DNA of 64,000 nucleotides from contig NZ_JACJTB010000039.1 of assembly GCF_014698475.1 (NCBI RefSeq), positions 1 to 64,000 on the forward strand, read 5' to 3'. Source of the DNA: Nostoc spongiaeforme FACHB-130 (GTDB lineage: Bacteria > Cyanobacteriota > Cyanobacteriia > Cyanobacteriales > Nostocaceae). A program made the position numbers and the translations under genes. Each line of letters opens with the position of its first letter. Position 1 is the stretch's first letter. This document shows, piece by piece, positions 36,413 to 44,863 of the stretch. The notes under the pieces are model-generated. The model saw nothing but the letters and a program-made list of their open reading frames with translations. It ran no database searches and was not told where the DNA came from.

Positions 36413-37414
36413 TTATATGTATTTTCCGTTGCCTTTACATATTTGACAAAGTTCAATTACTTTGGTTTGGAGTGTGGATATTTCCGCAGATCCTTGCTTA
36501 AGGCTGACTTCTAACTCCAACAGTAACGGTAAACACGAAATTAGTTGCTGCACAGACAAGAATTTGACTTCTTGTTGTAAAAAGTAGATACGTTTAGGGT
36601 TGCTGACATCAGCAGCTTGAGCGATCGCTTGCGGGTTACGCTCACCGCTATCTGTGACAATTTTGACCCATAACCAAGTGCGAAATTGACCAATTAATGT
36701 TGCCACTATCCGCAATCCTGGTTCGGCCGCATTTAGCAAGTCAGTCAACACAGTTAAAGCTTTGCCTGTATCGCCTGTTCTAATTGCTGCTGCTAATTGT
36801 AAACTATTTTGCGTAGTATTTCTGACTAATTTACTAACTGTCTCAACATCTAAAGGCTTTTTACTATCCAGATGATACAGCCGCAATTTCTCTAACTCGT
36901 TGTAAAGCAGCCTTGTATCATTACCCACAGCTTCGGCTAACAGTTCCGCAGTTTTCGGCGCGAGTTGCACTCCTACTGTTTGCGCCGCTTGCTGAACAGC
37001 TTGCACAATTAATTCCGTCTTCCACGGGGGAATCAGCGAAAATTCCCGAAACTCTGTGGCGACTTGTTTCAGCAATTTGGTAGATTTCAGCCGTTCATCT
37101 GGTTTATTGCGACTGGTAAGCAATAAATAGGAATTTTCGGGAATGACTGGTAAGGTGCGTGTCAACTCCGCCAATACATTTTCAGGACATTGTTGACAGA
37201 GGTTAGTGTTCATCAGCCAAACCAAACGTCCACCAGCACCAAAAGCCGGTGTCATCGCTTGATTTAAAGCCGAAATCGCCGCATCAGATTGATCAGGCGC
37301 AAAATAAGAATAGTTAAAATCTGTCCACAGGGGATCTAAAATGCGATCGCGCAACGAATTAACCGCTTTTTCCATAGCAAAGTCATCTTCACCCCAGTAA
37401 ACCAAAACCGGCAT
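36413..37414 (-). CDS. holA: DNA polymerase III delta subunit
   Basis: A 333-residue clamp-loader subunit. The start MPVLVYWGEDDFAMEKAVNSL is typical, followed by a P-loop-like but non-hydrolysing AAA domain and a helical C-terminal region. The delta subunit opens the beta clamp during chromosome replication. ATG 37414 is the family-like start; the frame is open a further 51 codons to 37567, but that part is translated from a GGGAGTGTG tandem tract and reads as TLPTLPTLP, so is not real. Confidence 0.9.
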   Translation of the reverse strand: MPVLVYWGEDDFAMEKAVNSLRDRILDPLWTDFNYSYFAPDQSDAAISALNQAMTPAFGAGGRLVWLMNTNLCQQCPENVLAELTRTLPVIPENSYLLLTSRNKPDERLKSTKLLKQVATEFREFSLIPPWKTELIVQAVQQAAQTVGVQLAPKTAELLAEAVGNDTRLLYNELEKLRLYHLDSKKPLDVETVSKLVRNTTQNSLQLAAAIRTGDTGKALTVLTDLLNAAEPGLRIVATLIGQFRTWLWVKIVTDSGERNPQAIAQAADVSNPKRIYFLQQEVKFLSVQQLISCLPLLLELEVSLKQGSAEISTLQTKVIELCQICKGNGKYI

Positions 37415-37434
37415 ATATATAAACCTCGTGTCTG

Positions 37435-37560
37435 TGAAGGGAATGGGGAGTGTGGGGAGTGTGGGAAGTGTAGGGAGTGTGGGGAGTGTGGGGGGAAAGA
37501 TTTCTTCACTATCCTCCCACGCCTCCCACCCCTCCCACACTTCCCACTCCCTTTCCCAAA
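37435..37560. repeat. GGGAGTGTG/CCTCCCAC low-complexity tract
   Basis: About seven GGGAGTGTG-type 10-bp units at 37444-37496, followed by the complementary CTCCCAC(CC)-rich block to 37560. It can fold into a long hairpin in the holA upstream region. Confidence 0.7.
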
Positions 37561-37645
37561 TCCTCAATACTTTTTAAGTCAACTTAGTCACAACTGGATA
37601 ATTTTCCCTAAAATCTATCAAGTAAGAACGTGAGGCTATTGAAGA

Positions 37646-38434
37646 TTGGACGACAACTACCAAACTTACCTGAACCGGGTAGCAAGAATGATGCTACCAG
37701 AATCATACAAAACCCAAGTTCAGCATATCCAGGAGTCTTCTAAATTTTTACCTACTTCTGGAACAAGACAAGCAGCGCCTTTTCCTGGTTATACATTAAT
37801 TACCCCAACTGCGGAGGAAGCAGCTGAAAACGCTGCTTTCTATGCAACCTTAACAACTTACCAACAGCAACTTTTACAGTTACCTGTAAACCAGGATTTG
37901 ATTGTCCCTGTACCACCTGCCAGCTTTCATTTAACTTTGGCAGATTTGATTTGGGATCATGCTTATCTTGATGCTTGTGAGAAAAATCCTAAGTTTGAGG
38001 AAGAATTACGCCATTACTGTGAAGAAATTTTTCAACAATATCAACAAACCATAACACCAGGAAGTAAGCCAATTTACTGGCAAATGTTGGGATTAGTTCT
38101 CATGCCAAGAGCCTTGGCTGTTTGTTTAGTTCCCAAAGATGAAAGTTCTTATGAACAGATTATTCAATTTCGCCGCACAATTTATCAAAATCCCAAATTG
38201 ATTGCATTGGGGATTGAACAACATTATCACCTCACAGCCCACATTACATTGGGCTATTTTGGTGATATTGTGCCAGATTTAGACCGTAATAAATTCAGTG
38301 ATTTACTTGCACAATTAAATCAACAGTGGCTAGAAAATTCACCAGAATTTCTGGTTAACCGGGTTGAATTGCGGAAGTTTGATGATATGACACGTTATTA
38401 TCGTGAACCAGACTGGCCGAGTTTAGATTTTTAA
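37646..38434 (+). CDS. DUF1868 family protein (2H phosphoesterase-like)
   Basis: A 262-residue protein. Two H-x-T motifs (FHLTLADL near residue 92 and AHITLGYFG near 205) mark the 2H phosphoesterase fold, whose members act on cyclic or 2',3'-phosphodiesters. DUF1868 is a branch with no assigned substrate. The start is TTG 37646 (MDDNYQTYLNRV), with GAGG about 10 bases upstream; no ATG lies near. The gene diverges from holA. Confidence 0.82.
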   Translation: MDDNYQTYLNRVARMMLPESYKTQVQHIQESSKFLPTSGTRQAAPFPGYTLITPTAEEAAENAAFYATLTTYQQQLLQLPVNQDLIVPVPPASFHLTLADLIWDHAYLDACEKNPKFEEELRHYCEEIFQQYQQTITPGSKPIYWQMLGLVLMPRALAVCLVPKDESSYEQIIQFRRTIYQNPKLIALGIEQHYHLTAHITLGYFGDIVPDLDRNKFSDLLAQLNQQWLENSPEFLVNRVELRKFDDMTRYYREPDWPSLDF

Positions 38435-38494
38435 ATCAGTTATCAGTGTTTTATTGATGACTGTTCACTGTTCATTGTTAAATTTGTACCTCTT

Positions 38495-38603
38495 AGACTG
38501 GAGTTTAAGGCTACACAAACAGCGACTTACTAGCGGCTTAGTGGGTTTTGCCTGTGTAGCCAAGCCAGTATTTTTTTTAGCAACTGGCCTGTAACTTCAG
38601 TCT
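38495..38603. repeat. MITE-like element with imperfect terminal inverted repeats
   Basis: 109 bp. One end AGACTGGAGTTTAAGGC and the other AGACTGAAGTTACAGGCC when read from outside; inner stems TACACAAACAG/CTGTGTA also pair. No ORF. A shorter relative is at 18296-18365. It lies in the gap between two convergent genes. Confidence 0.6.
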
Positions 38604-38648
38604 GCTAATGCAAGATTTGAGTTGATACACCCCTTGATTTATTAGGAG

Positions 38649-39023
38649 TCAACGTTCAGATGATTCTTCTCCGAAAAAGATATCATTGACACTGATTACC
38701 CAAGGAATGCCTTGGTTAACTGGAGAACTAATACTAATTTTGGCTTGGTTGGCAAATTGCTTTAACTTTTCCGCTAAATGCGGCACAGTCATCATAATAT
38801 TCTGATAACTTTCGATATCATGGCAAACCATAATTAATATGAGAATACCGCTATTGATCTTGAAATACCAATGACAACTAGATAATAAAAGGCGGACGGA
38901 GCGATCGCAAACGGCGAAAAACCTTTGTTTGACTGTCTCTTCTAACTGACTAAGTAATACTTCACTAATTAGTGTTGTTTTATGAGAAGGTAAATCATCG
39001 GGAGAGAGATATGGTTGATTCAT
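38649..39023 (-). CDS. 124-residue protein of unknown function
   Basis: Not recognised. No signal peptide or membrane helix. It begins MNQPYLSPDDLPSHKTTLIS, has a predicted helix with many Val/Leu, a central beta-rich stretch (WYFKINSGILILIMVCH) and the end SVNDIFFGEESSER. ATG 39023 has AGGGA 9 bases upstream; a further start 21 bases out lacks one. It stands alone. Cytoplasmic. Confidence 0.62.
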   Translation of the reverse strand: MNQPYLSPDDLPSHKTTLISEVLLSQLEETVKQRFFAVCDRSVRLLLSSCHWYFKINSGILILIMVCHDIESYQNIMMTVPHLAEKLKQFANQAKISISSPVNQGIPWVISVNDIFFGEESSER

Positions 39024-39609
39024 AGAAATTTTCCCTAATTTCAAAGGGTTAATTACTGATACAAACTGAATAATTTTCCTATACTTGCTTGACTGAAGAG
39101 ATTCCCTTTATTCAGATATATCAGCTTGTAAAACAGGCTAATCAGATATCCATTCACTCCTAGTACAACTTTTATATAATCTCAATCGCCTGTGTTTGGA
39201 GTTTCATCATCTTTCTTTAGCAATTGCTCTACAAAAATATATATTTTGTGTTTTTTCTTCAAATAACAATAAATCGCAGATAACTTTTCTGCCCTCACCC
39301 TAGAGCATACATTAACACTATAGCAGTTATAAATAATTTGTGAAAAATAGCTCCCAACTTTTGAATAAATCAGGAATTTAAGCTGATTATTGTTTACGTT
39401 TCGCAACAATTCAGTAGATTTTTATTTCCTATTTCACCTTTTTTGTTTCTGCGAGTTATTAAGGAAGCTAATTTAAATTATAAACACCAATGTAATTACT
39501 TATTGATATGTGAATAATAGAGACAAGGGAGATGAGGGAGACAAGGTAGAGAGAGATTTGTAAGTTATCCAAATAAATTTTTTGCCTATTCTCTTTATTG
39601 ACAATCATG
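39024..39609. other. Long intergenic stretch, no gene seen
   Basis: About 590 AT-rich bases. A 75-codon minus-strand frame at 39182-39409 reads like non-coding sequence and was rejected. AGACAAGGGAGATGAGGGAG near 39520 is a low-complexity tract. Confidence 0.5.
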
Positions 39610-40002
39610 TTAATTAATCAACTTGTGAATATTTTCTTCCCAATTCATCCCATCAAAAGGCACAATTTTAAAATTGGAGATGACATCGCCATCTAAACAG
39701 CGTACATTGACATCAATACAATCAGGATGGCTGCGGGGAATATAAAAAGAATGTATCCCGCAAGTCTTACAAAATTTATGTTGAGCAACGCCTGTATTAA
39801 ATTTGTAAGTTATTAACTCGGCTTCACCTTGTAATAAAGTAAATTGTTCCCGTGGGACTATCAAATGCAAAAATCCCTTTTTTCGACAAATAGAACAGTT
39901 ACAATCATCAACTTTGTGGTTGTTAACAACAACTCGAAAACGTACCGCGCCGCAATGACAACCACCCTCGTATGTCATTGCATCTGAAATATTTGCTGCC
40001 AT
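39610..40002 (-). CDS. GFA family protein (Mss4-like zinc fold)
   Basis: A 130-residue protein of the glutathione-dependent formaldehyde-activating family. Zinc ligands are in the usual places: GGCHCGAVRFRV, DCNCSICRKKG and KFCKTCGIHSFYIPR. Family proteins bind zinc through these Cys pairs; only some react with glutathione adducts. The function in cyanobacteria is not set. The start ATG 40002 lies 5 bases after the upstream coding region, so the two are in one transcript; an in-frame ATG 24 bases downstream is possible. Confidence 0.9.
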   Translation of the reverse strand: MAANISDAMTYEGGCHCGAVRFRVVVNNHKVDDCNCSICRKKGFLHLIVPREQFTLLQGEAELITYKFNTGVAQHKFCKTCGIHSFYIPRSHPDCIDVNVRCLDGDVISNFKIVPFDGMNWEENIHKLIN

Positions 40003-40007
40003 ATTAA

Positions 40008-40355
40008 TTAACGAGATTCTAATTTAGTAATGCGTTGCTCTAAAGTATTAACTTGTTGTTTTAATTCAACCACTAAAGTTGCTAAACGGTCAAACATTTG
40101 ATCCCGTTGTGCTTGTGATAAATTCCGTCGAGTTGATTGTGGTACGGTAATTCGTGTGCGCGAGTTAGGAGATTGACGCGTGTTTCCGAGTTGAGATTCT
40201 ATTTGATTTAACCGCGACTCCATACGATTAAAATCGGCTTGTAAGTTATTCAGACGAGATTCAATTTGCTGTGATGATGCGGTGTTAGAGAATAACCCAG
40301 CCCAGATAATGATCACTAAAGCCACTACAATTCCTAATGCTTGAATGCTTTTCAT
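40008..40355 (-). CDS. Small membrane-anchored coiled-coil protein
   Basis: A 115-residue protein. Residues 5-25 are a hydrophobic anchor (ALGIVVALVIIIWAGLF). Two coiled coils follow (about 32-58, FNRMESRLNQIESQLG, and 85-112, ELKQQVNTLEQRITKLE), separated by a Ser/Thr/Arg-rich linker. It is probably anchored by its N-terminus. ATG 40355 begins the anchor; the frame is open 28 codons further. The gene lies 5 bases before the GFA gene. Not recognised as a family. Confidence 0.65.
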   Translation of the reverse strand: MKSIQALGIVVALVIIIWAGLFSNTASSQQIESRLNNLQADFNRMESRLNQIESQLGNTRQSPNSRTRITVPQSTRRNLSQAQRDQMFDRLATLVVELKQQVNTLEQRITKLESR

Positions 40356-40486
40356 TGTCCAAACCGCAAAGAACTCTAAGGGCGCGAAGGAATAAGATAC
40401 AGCAAAGTTAAACAAGGTTGGGTAGTGCGATCGCACCATCCAACAAAGTATGCTGATATATATTAATCAATCTATAGAGTATTGAT

Positions 40487-41971
40487 TTATTTATCAGGTT
40501 GTAAACCAGAAAATAGCGTCTCCCAATTGCGAAATTTTACTTTATTTTCTGTTGCTTTGATTTCAAAAATGACATTATGCACTTGACTTTCTTCTAACGC
40601 TTGTACGCAAACTTCTGCCACATCCTCGCGGCTGATTTTGCCCCGAATGTTATCACCTTGTTCTAAAATTAACTCCTGTCCACCACTTTCTTCAGTTAAG
40701 GCGCAAGGTCTAATAATTGTGTAAGGAATGCCACTAGCTCTTAAACTATCCTCGCCTTTTAATTTCCAGGTTAAAATACCACCTAACTGGTCATTTAATT
40801 TGACTGCGGGAGGTTCTTCATCTAAATTAATTCCTGGTCTTCCGGGACGGGTGACACCTGCGGAACTAACAAGAATAAATTTTGGTAAAGTTTTCTCTCC
40901 GTAGGCTTTAATAGATTCCACCTGCAAACAAAAACCACCAGGGGTAAATTTGGGATTTAACGCCCCATCATATTCAAATTTGCTCAACATCAGTTGAAAT
41001 GAGCTAATTCTACTAGTATTTAATGGTGGAGCATCTTTAACCGTTTTTGCCCGAAATACAGGTGTTAATTCTGCAAAAGGAATGCGAATATTTGTCCAAG
41101 TATTAGCTACGGTATCAAAAGAATAGCTATAACCCAAGCCATCCCACGTTGCATCAGGGCGGAGAAAGAGTTTATAACGTTGTCCATCACCTTTAACTCG
41201 TAGTTCTACACCTGTGTAACCAGATAAATTAAAAGGTGGGTCAAAGTTTTTGGTTCTCACAGATGCAAAACCACCGGAGTTAGCGGTAGAAACATTACCA
41301 GCAAACAAAGCAGCATTGTCTATGAGTTGAATATTACTAGAACTCACTCCACCCATGACCACATCATCTAATGCACCCCAAATATTTCTTAATTCAGCAG
41401 AGGGATGGGTAAAATCAAAAATCAGTTTTTCATTAGCTGCGGGGAGATATTTGGCTGCTGCTTCGACTAAGTTTTTTACACCTTGATATTCGACGTTTTC
41501 GGGAGTGTCACCGACAATTTCCGGCTGGTAAAATTTCACGCCTTGATAATATTTGTCTCTATTGGCGGTGTCGCCTTCCACTGGTTGGACACGTACTGCT
41601 GTGCAACAAATCACGGCTTGAATATTCGCCATGACTAATGCGGTTAAAGTTTCGGGTTTGGTGATGTCTGCAACTACTAAGTCAACATCGTTACCTAAAA
41701 TTGACCTTGCTTTGTCAATATCACGTACTAAACCGCGCACTTGATAACCTTGTTCTCTAAGTCGTCTGACGACTCGCTTACCAAGTCCACCTGTTGCACC
41801 CGCTACTAGTATTACACCCACGCTTTTTTCTCCATTAGGTCTATGTTGTGTGTCTTGGGAACGACCTTGGATAAGTTTGTGTATGCAGTTGAGAAAAGGA
41901 ATAACCTCGAAGTAAGACAAGGTATTGATAAACCTGCCTAAGTCCCATTGATAACGATTTTTGTCATTCAC
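40487..41971 (-). CDS. Atypical SDR (NmrA-like) with an inserted CIA30 domain
   Basis: A 494-residue protein. Residues 50-155 have an NAD(P) Rossmann fold with GATGGLGKRVVRRL. Residues about 185-360 form a CIA30 (complex I intermediate-associated protein 30) domain (IWGALDDVVMGGVSSS and SGYTGVELRVKGDGQRYKL). Then the Rossmann fold resumes (LVSSAGVTRPG, PYTIIRPCALTE). Arabidopsis HCF173, a psbA translation factor, also combines these two domains, so a role in photosystem or membrane-complex assembly is plausible, but not shown. The catalytic YxxxK of classical SDRs is not evident. ATG 41971 has GAGGA 11 bases upstream. Confidence 0.87.
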   Translation of the reverse strand: MNDKNRYQWDLGRFINTLSYFEVIPFLNCIHKLIQGRSQDTQHRPNGEKSVGVILVAGATGGLGKRVVRRLREQGYQVRGLVRDIDKARSILGNDVDLVVADITKPETLTALVMANIQAVICCTAVRVQPVEGDTANRDKYYQGVKFYQPEIVGDTPENVEYQGVKNLVEAAAKYLPAANEKLIFDFTHPSAELRNIWGALDDVVMGGVSSSNIQLIDNAALFAGNVSTANSGGFASVRTKNFDPPFNLSGYTGVELRVKGDGQRYKLFLRPDATWDGLGYSYSFDTVANTWTNIRIPFAELTPVFRAKTVKDAPPLNTSRISSFQLMLSKFEYDGALNPKFTPGGFCLQVESIKAYGEKTLPKFILVSSAGVTRPGRPGINLDEEPPAVKLNDQLGGILTWKLKGEDSLRASGIPYTIIRPCALTEESGGQELILEQGDNIRGKISREDVAEVCVQALEESQVHNVIFEIKATENKVKFRNWETLFSGLQPDK

Positions 41972-42075
41972 AATTACGTCCTCATTAAAATTTTTTTGAG
42001 TGACTAGAGGTGAATAATAGTTTACAAGTTAAATTATAGAAATAACCCGTAAGGAAGTTTTACGAGCCAAAAATT

Positions 42076-42393
42076 TTAATACAAAACACTGTTTAATCCA
42101 CGGTTTTTTACTAAGTGCAGTAGCTTAAGAGATGCTCCACTAGGCTTTTTTTGTCCTATTTCCCATTTTTGAACTGTTGAAGGACTTATATTCAAAATAC
42201 GTGCAAAAACAGCTTGACTGACTTGAGATGCTTCCCGTATTTCTTTAATTTGATTAGGTTCTAGTGGCTCAATAGGAGGTAGACATAGGTGTTCAAAGTC
42301 GCGCAATGTAGTTTGATTCATTAGCCCAGCTTTGTGTAGGTCTTTTGCTGTCTCATGAACTGCTTCAAGAATTGCTGATTTTTTCTTCCGCAT
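42076..42393 (-). CDS. XRE-family antitoxin (HigA/NadS-like)
   Basis: A 105-residue protein with an N-terminal helical arm and a helix-turn-helix at about 48-100 (IKEIREASQVSQAVFARILN, STVQKWEIGQKKPSGAS). This is the typical antitoxin that follows the toxin gene in HigBA-type operons. It should neutralise the toxin and bind the palindromic operator. Its start overlaps the toxin 3' end by 29 bases. Confidence 0.88.
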   Translation of the reverse strand: MRKKKSAILEAVHETAKDLHKAGLMNQTTLRDFEHLCLPPIEPLEPNQIKEIREASQVSQAVFARILNISPSTVQKWEIGQKKPSGASLKLLHLVKNRGLNSVLY

Positions 42394-42760
42394 TACAAAT
42401 CACCTCTATTAACGCATTACTATTTTTTGCCTGCTCAAGCTCATCATGTGTATAAGCAAGTAATTGCTTGGATAACATTTTCAGAGCTTCTTCTTCATCT
42501 TTGTCAATGTTACTGCGTTCGTTTTTTGAAAATCCAAAAATAAAAAACCAACGATCTTCATTATTAGTAGCTACTAGTGTCCGAAATCCACCACTCTTAC
42601 CTTTCCCTGGTTTTGCTATGCGTTTTTTAAACAATCCACCTCCCAGGTCAGCATCATAAAGCCCTGCTGCCATTTCGTTTACAGCGTTACAGAGACTAAG
42701 ATTGTTTAAGCCTTCCTTCCGCGCCCAACGGTCAAAAGTACGGTTTTTGTAAATTTCCAT
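42365..42760 (-). CDS. RelE/HigB-like toxin
   Basis: A 131-residue protein of the RelE superfamily (DUF1044-type), comprising ribosome-dependent mRNA interferases. Basic residues typical of the family occur in LFKKRIAKPGKGKSGGFRTLV and in the ERWFFIFGFSKNERSNI-type stretch. The C-terminal 40 residues are helical and acidic. It comes first in the operon, as in HigBA systems. Start ATG 42760 lies 19 bases from the operator palindrome. Confidence 0.88.
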   Translation of the reverse strand: MEIYKNRTFDRWARKEGLNNLSLCNAVNEMAAGLYDADLGGGLFKKRIAKPGKGKSGGFRTLVATNNEDRWFFIFGFSKNERSNIDKDEEEALKMLSKQLLAYTHDELEQAKNSNALIEVICNAEEKISNS

Positions 42761-42778
42761 TTTATAGTCTCTTTGGTT

Positions 42779-42805
42779 AAACTATAGCACTAAGTACTAT
42801 AGTTT
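42779..42805. promoter_or_regulatory. 27-bp palindromic operator of the HigBA-like operon
   Basis: Arms AAACTATAG and CTATAGTTT around ACT-A-AGT, with just one non-pairing position pair. It lies directly upstream of the toxin start. Its place and symmetry fit autorepression by the XRE antitoxin. Confidence 0.72.
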
Positions 42806-43008
42806 AGGATGGATATAGTGTAGGCACATCTAAGAAATAATGGTTTTCTTGATCTCGCCAATCACTGATAGGATTTTGGCGATGTCTGTAGCTAATTCCG
42901 ATTTAGTCTTCAAGATGAGGAAGTAGGTACAATAAATTGGTGTTTTGGCGATCGCCCAAAACGCTAAAATACTTACCTAAATGTTGTTAATCATACAAAA
43001 ACTTACTT

Positions 43009-43506
43009 ATGAGCCAACTAGAAAACGCTCAAACTGAATATGCAAATTTTCTGCAAGAGTTTCAGAGTGTCATTATTAGCACTGTTAATCCAGAGGGCAT
43101 ACCTAATAGTAGTTATGCACCTTTCGTCAGTGATGCAGCCAAAAATATTTATATTTATATCAGCGACTTGGCAGCCCACACCCAAAATATTTATGCTAAT
43201 CCCCGTGTGAGTATTTTATTTATTGAAGATGAAACAAAAAGTAATAACATTTTTGCTCGTCGTCGTCTAAGTTTTGATTGTACTGCGACGTTAATCGAAC
43301 GAGATACAGAGACTTGGAATAAAATTGTTGACCAACTGCAAGAACGCTTTGGTGAAATGATTGAAGTCTTAAAAAGCTTGGGTGATTTTCGGATTTTTCA
43401 ACTAATTCCCAGTTCTGGCCGTTTTGTCCTTGGTTTTGGTAATGCTTATAAAATTAGTGGCGACAATTTAAATGAATTAACTCATATTACGAGGGATAAT
43501 CGCTAG
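43009..43506 (+). CDS. HugZ/pyridoxamine-oxidase-fold protein
   Basis: A 165-residue protein of the flavin/heme split-barrel fold. ISTVNPEGIPNSSYAPFVSD and the FARRRLSFDCTAT segment are typical of HugZ-like heme-utilisation proteins, which lack PLP chemistry and often bind FMN or heme. The conserved FGNAYKISG appears near the C-terminus. Function inferred as heme or flavin binding; a direct FMN site is not resolved. The gene stands alone, 200 bases after the operator. A role in heme handling is the best guess. Confidence 0.82.
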   Translation: MSQLENAQTEYANFLQEFQSVIISTVNPEGIPNSSYAPFVSDAAKNIYIYISDLAAHTQNIYANPRVSILFIEDETKSNNIFARRRLSFDCTATLIERDTETWNKIVDQLQERFGEMIEVLKSLGDFRIFQLIPSSGRFVLGFGNAYKISGDNLNELTHITRDNR

Positions 43507-43626
43507 GTTTTTGATTATTTTGTTAGAAGACGAGGGAGACAAGGGAGGGAAGGAAGACAAGGGAGAGAGATGTTTGTAAAGTATCTAGGAATATCTTGAC
43601 TTCACACTTCATACTTCATACTTTTT

Positions 43627-44511
43627 ATGCTTCAATTTCAACCTCCTGGCTTTGGGCAGAAAGTGATTCATACTTCCTTGGGAACGATGGCGTATTATAC
43701 TCAGACATCTGCACCTTGGTTGAATGCTGATATTGAAGATTTACCTCCACTATTATTTCTACATAATTTTGGGGGTGGCGCTTCGGCTTATGAATGGTCG
43801 AAGGTGTACCCAGCGTTCGCAGACAAATATCGTATTTTAGCGCCTGATTTAATTGGTTGGGGAGATTCTGCACACCCGGTACGCGATTATCAAATTAAGG
43901 ACTATTTGACGACGCTGGCTGAATTTATTACTCAAACTTGTCGCCAACCTGTAACAGTTATCGCCTCATCTCTGACGGCTGCTTTAACTATTCGTTTGGC
44001 TATTAATCAACTGCAATTATTTCAATCATTATATTTAGTTTGTCCTTCGGGGTTTGATGATTTTGGTCAAGGTGCTGGACGTAGGCTACCACTTTCTGTT
44101 ATCAATACACCGCTAGTAGATAGTTTAATCTATGCTTTGGGTGCAGAGAATGAATTAGCAGTGCGAAATTTTTTACAAAGTTTTTTGTTTGCTAAACCCG
44201 GACGTGTTTCGTCAGAAATGGTCGCCGCTTATTTAACTTCAGCACAACAACCTAACGCTAGGTTTGCAGCTTTGGCATTTTTGCGGGGTGATTTATATTT
44301 TGATTTGAGTTTATATCTGCAACAGTTAACTATCCCAACTGTGTTTTTTTGGGGTGAAGAAGCACAATTTACGAGTATCAAATTAGGGCGGAGGTTGGCG
44401 AATTTAAATCCCAATGCTGTTTCTAAATTTTATGCGATCACAGATGCTGGAGTCCTCTCTCATTTAGAATTACCAGAAGTCATAATTAGTTTATTACAGC
44501 AGCATTTATAG
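43627..44511 (+). CDS. Alpha/beta hydrolase with an atypical nucleophile elbow
   Basis: A 294-residue alpha/beta-hydrolase fold protein. The oxyanion region HNFGGGAS precedes the GWGDSAHP loop. The nucleophile elbow reads VIASSLTAAL in place of the usual G-x-S-x-G; its Ser could still serve. An acidic residue may lie in WGEEAQF and the His in SHLELPE. Such proteins include chlorophyll-related and haloperoxidase-like hydrolases; the substrate is unknown. It directly precedes the decayed kinase fragment. ATG 43627 is the natural start. Confidence 0.85.
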   Translation: MLQFQPPGFGQKVIHTSLGTMAYYTQTSAPWLNADIEDLPPLLFLHNFGGGASAYEWSKVYPAFADKYRILAPDLIGWGDSAHPVRDYQIKDYLTTLAEFITQTCRQPVTVIASSLTAALTIRLAINQLQLFQSLYLVCPSGFDDFGQGAGRRLPLSVINTPLVDSLIYALGAENELAVRNFLQSFLFAKPGRVSSEMVAAYLTSAQQPNARFAALAFLRGDLYFDLSLYLQQLTIPTVFFWGEEAQFTSIKLGRRLANLNPNAVSKFYAITDAGVLSHLELPEVIISLLQQHL

Positions 44512-44520
44512 CACCAGAAT

Positions 44521-44628
44521 TTATCTAATAGGTAGTTCAATTACAAACTCTAAACCTTCACCTCTCTTGGAATTATAATATAATTTGCCATGATGATTGT
44601 TAACTACAATTTGGTAAGAATTAGAAAG
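44521..44628 (-). pseudogene. Remnant of a histidine kinase C-terminus
   Basis: The minus strand reads LSNSYQIVVNNHHGKLYYNS then KRGEGLEFVIELPIR and a TAA. This matches the end of the kinases at 33834 (ISYQIVTEKHRGSL) and 62672 ([14 protein letters not shown]). An in-frame stop lies just upstream of the LS, and the rest of the gene is absent. It starts 10 bases after the convergent hydrolase stop. It is a decayed gene end; the remainder of the gap to 44863 holds no other gene. Confidence 0.8.
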
Positions 44629-44863
44629 TTATTTTTAGATTGCTCAATTCATCATTGATAATCACAGATATATTTAACTTGAAAATAAAAAGTCAGCAGA
44701 GGGGATAATATCAAGAAATATTGAGAAGATTGTGTAAAGTATTCATAATATTTCGGCTATATAACGGTTACTTAACAATTCACTTCGACCAAAAGACGAA
44801 TTGTGAATTGGGAATAATTGACTACAATAAAATAGTCACGCACCCAACCCTGGAGTTCTGGCA

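Noticed and set aside
37415-37567. N-terminal extension of holA
   Set aside because: The extra 51 codons are a TLPTLP run from the GGGAGTGTG tract; the family start is at 37414.
39182-39409. 75-codon minus-strand frame
   Set aside because: No Shine-Dalgarno, odd composition, AT-rich region without other coding signals.
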